Shown here piece after piece: positions 61,516-64,000 of a DNA stretch of 64,000 bases. The notes under the pieces are model-generated. The model did not search any database, was not told the DNA's origin, and saw only the letters and a list, made by a program, of their open reading frames with translations. How positions within the stretch are numbered: the stretch's first letter is position 1; each line of letters begins with the position of its first letter. A program made the position numbers and the translations under genes. Origin of the DNA: Cerioporus squamosus (lineage: Eukaryota; Basidiomycota; Agaricomycetes; Polyporales; Polyporaceae); the NCBI GenBank assembly GCA_022592435.1, contig JABYQS010000082.1, forward strand, positions 101,667 to 165,666. The letters are read 5' to 3'.

Positions 61516-63488
61516 CTACTCGTCATCCCGGTTTTCATCCCCACCCCCGTGGCCATTTTCATCCCCATCCTCTGGCACGCCGCTGGCCGTTTCTACGTCC
61601 GCCTCTATCCCTTGCGCACCAGTACCATCCTGGGAATCAGGACGGACCGGAAGGTCAGCGTCGGGGTCGTCGCCCTCCGACCCGTTCCCGTCCGTGGAAG
61701 AAGCCGCATCGCCATTGCTGAGCCCGAACTGTGCGTGAACGTCGGCCTCCGAAGTGCCGCTCTTCCGCGAGCTGTTGCTAGGATCGGCGGCGACGATGTC
61801 CACCGACACGTGTCCGTCCTCGATGTCCACTGACACCCTCTCGCCCTGGCCGTCGTCATCGTCTCGATCAGCCATACCCTTATCAGCCGACTCCTCCGCT
61901 CCCGCTCCCGCTCCCCCGTTCGCATTCGCGTTCGCGTCCGGGACCTCCCCTTCTGCCCCGACACGATCCGGATCATACTCTGAAGGACGATGGGCTCGCA
62001 GGTGGGTGTTGTCGTTGCGGGCCCCCGAATTGTGTCCACCCGCTGAGGAAGCTCGACTACGACTCTCACTCCTCGCGTGAGTGTCGACCACTGAGCCTCC
62101 GCTGTTTCGGGAGTTGTTGCGAGCCCTGGGAGGAACTACATCTCCTCGCGGGCGTTTGACCTGAACGCACACGCCACACTGTGTTAGTTACCATCCATAC
62201 GGGTCGTCAGTCCATGTCTTACTTTGCGAGGTGGTTGTGGTATATGTTCGAACGGTGCGACGGCAGTAGACGCGTCGGAATCCTGTAATCAAACCCGGAG
62301 TGAGATCTAGTACGCTTCAGAGGGCCTGTCGCGACTGACGTATGAAACGCGATTGAGCGTTGCAAGACCAATCTTCTCATTCTCTTCGTGCCCGGAACCG
62401 CCAGTCTTTCAAAACTCGGGTAAGTAGATGTTCAACGAATGCGTGACAACGCCGCGGAGAACAAGACACGTACTGATAACCTCGGGCCGTGCCGAGGATG
62501 CGAGCGCGCCATCGAATGCTTCGTAGACGTCGTGCCAGCGAGACCTCGAGCGTGCTGAGCTCCGGATCGGAACGGACGCTTTATTCTGTGTTTAACGGCA
62601 TCGAGAGCTGTCTGTCTGTAGAGGTCGAGGAAGATGCATTGGTCTGGGGGGTAGCTGTTAAGGTCCGCCTTCTGGTCAGCCTGACTCGGATTCGGTGGCA
62701 CTCGGCTCGGATGACGATTGCGGTCCGGATGAGAGTTGTTGGCCTTCTCCATACTATGTGTAGCCGCAAAACCAATAGTCCCTCCCAAGCTCGCCACCTG
62801 GGAGAACAGGAACCCCAAGCTGAACTTGTCCTTGCTCCTCTTACTTTCCCATGCAGTAGTCTCCCACCGCGAAGTCGTTGTGTACCCATAGACGAATAGA
62901 ATCTTCTTCCGGGACGGTCCCTTATCCCTGAAAAACTTGACCCAGGTACTGCGGTGTTCTGCCACGTACTCCTCGATGGGTACTATATCGTGCAGGAAAG
63001 TCCTGTGTGCAGGACGTTGAAGACGAAGAGAGGCTATGCATGTCCCTCTTCTGTTGCGCTCGATCTCTGCCTCACCGCCTCCTCCTCCGGGTGCCCTGAT
63101 AGTATGGTTAGTGCAAGCGCCGCTACAATCAGGGGTGTTCGGTGCGTTACCCTCCATGTAAATGAACGTCTCCTTCGTGGTCAAATGTGCGGTGGCTGCG
63201 GATTTCCTCTTGGTTGATGGCTGGTTCCGTGGAACGGTCTCCATGGTATTCGAATTGCACAAATGGTTGCGGAAGCTTCTCTCCCCTCCGATTATGCGAT
63301 TCATCGTTTTCAGGACGCGTGCAGTTGGAGAGGAGGTAGAACCGACCACGGTCGAAGTATCCGATATCGCCTAGCTCGATAGGGCCGCTCCTTTGCGCAG
63401 GGTCCGCGTACCACATGGGATGTCCGAATTTGCGTCCTACAAGCTCCTGCGCATAGATCTCCCAATCCGCACGAGATTTGATAGGCAT
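61516..63488 (-). CDS. Lineage-specific unknown protein with acidic tail
   Basis: The first exon is 63488-63151, starting MPIKSRADWEIYAQELVGRK; an in-frame ATG at 63548 is possible. After a 55-nt intron (63096-63150), a second part reads SRKKILFVYGYTTTSRWETT and FLFSQVASLGGTIGFAAT, then DQCIFLDLYRQ. The opening (SRADWE, FGHPMWYADP, IELGDIGYFDRGRFYLLSN) matches, from memory, a large expanded family in Agaricomycetes with no known role. The family has a central segment with FVYG.TTTSRW and an ending DQCIFL. The 3' part (62172-61516) encodes an Asp/Ser/Gly-rich disordered tail of over 200 residues; its junction to the core, through small exons at about 62170-62470, is uncertain. The acidic tail frame is antisense to plausible plus-strand frames, but those look non-coding. 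Confidence 0.55.
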
Positions 63489-64000
63489 TGCGACAAGTGC
63501 CGGGGGTGTAGGAGTGGGACCGTGCAGGGAGAGCGTCGGAGGGGGCACAACCTTGGGTAGTGAGTACTAAGTTATGCATCGGCCGTCCCTTAGGCCTTCC
63601 ATCTGTGGGTACGCCGCAAGACGCTGTCATCGTGACAGCATGCATGGTGGCAGAGAAGCGGAACACTGTCAGCTTCAAACCACATACACACGGCTGACAA
63701 GGAATGCCGCTCACCGGATTCCAGATCAGTTGGCAACAACCTCATGAGACTTCCGGTGTGTCCTCCGTGTCAACGCCACAGCTGTCATATGTGGACGAGA
63801 AGTGCGAGCATGCGTATGGAGGACGCAACAGATTGGCTGAACCGGGCGGGCGCTAGACGAGCGCCTCGCTATGGAGATCCAGTAGGCAGCGCGGCGCGGT
63901 CTCCATTGCAGCATGGAACTTCGATTACAGCAGGGTTGTGCGCCACATGGACCGCGACCACACGGAACCGAAAAACTGTTGTGGAGATGGCTCGAGCGAC
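63489..64000. other. Right end, no gene seen
   Basis: Upstream flank of the last gene. No domain or RNA gene recognised before the window ends. Confidence 0.45.

Noticed and set aside
61322..61738. Plus-strand Ser/Pro-rich frames opposite the acidic tail
   Set aside because: Composition is explained as the antisense of an Asp/Gly/Ser-rich coding tail on the minus strand.
54793..63548. A secondary-metabolite cluster
   Set aside because: No polyketide, peptide or terpene synthase, transporter or cluster regulator is present; the P450 lies 11 kb away with unrelated neighbours.

Overview
The window is nuclear DNA of a filamentous basidiomycete, most likely a wood- or litter-decaying Agaricomycete. 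The evidence is dense genes on both strands, many short introns (mostly 48-75 nt, GT-AG, a few GC-AG), secreted polysaccharide-degrading enzymes (a GH10 xylanase and a PL8 lyase), a cytochrome P450, fungal seven-helix membrane proteins, and a Tnp2/CACTA-type transposase typical of this group. No bacterial operon, phage or CRISPR signal was seen. Gene models below come from reading conserved protein segments across frames and joining them at plausible splice sites; no transcript data were available.

Layout. 1.3-7.9 kb: a class II transposon with a Tnp2-like transposase (+) and a convergent companion gene (-), 31 bp apart. 10.4-15.3 kb: GH10 endoxylanase (+), C45-type acyltransferase (+) and a family III CoA-transferase (-). 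16.6-19.9 kb: a DH-BAR-SH3 Rho GEF (+). 20.6-23.7 kb: a berberine-bridge-like FAD oxidase with a very large disordered insertion (-). 25.0-29.2 kb: a PMR1-type Ca2+/Mn2+ ATPase (-), followed by a tRNA-Ile(AAT). 29.7-32 kb: a small protein with repeated SFEELR modules (+) and a phosphatase-like protein lacking the catalytic Cys (-). 34.8-35.7 kb: GH18 (+). 36.1-37.5 kb: an ankyrin-like protein (-). 38.2-40.4 kb: a multi-spanning membrane protein (-). 41.3-43.6 kb: P450 (-). 44.3 kb: a second tRNA-Ile(AAT). 45.7-46.9 kb: a lactonase/beta-propeller enzyme (+). 47.8-49.7 kb: a DUF6533-like seven-helix protein (+). 49.9-53.1 kb: PL8 polysaccharide lyase (-).

54.8-60.7 kb is the least explained part: a head-to-head pair of unknown genes (A on -, B on +) is present twice in tandem as A-B-A'-B', both partners being paralogous to their counterparts. 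It is followed by a possible degraded gene and by another lineage-specific unknown protein (61.5-63.5 kb, -).

The enzymes suggest plant cell-wall and glycan degradation with associated metabolism, but nothing in the sequence ties them into one pathway or cluster. Four otherwise well-conserved genes each carry one or two single-base frame breaks; these are either assembly indels or real decay and should be checked first.
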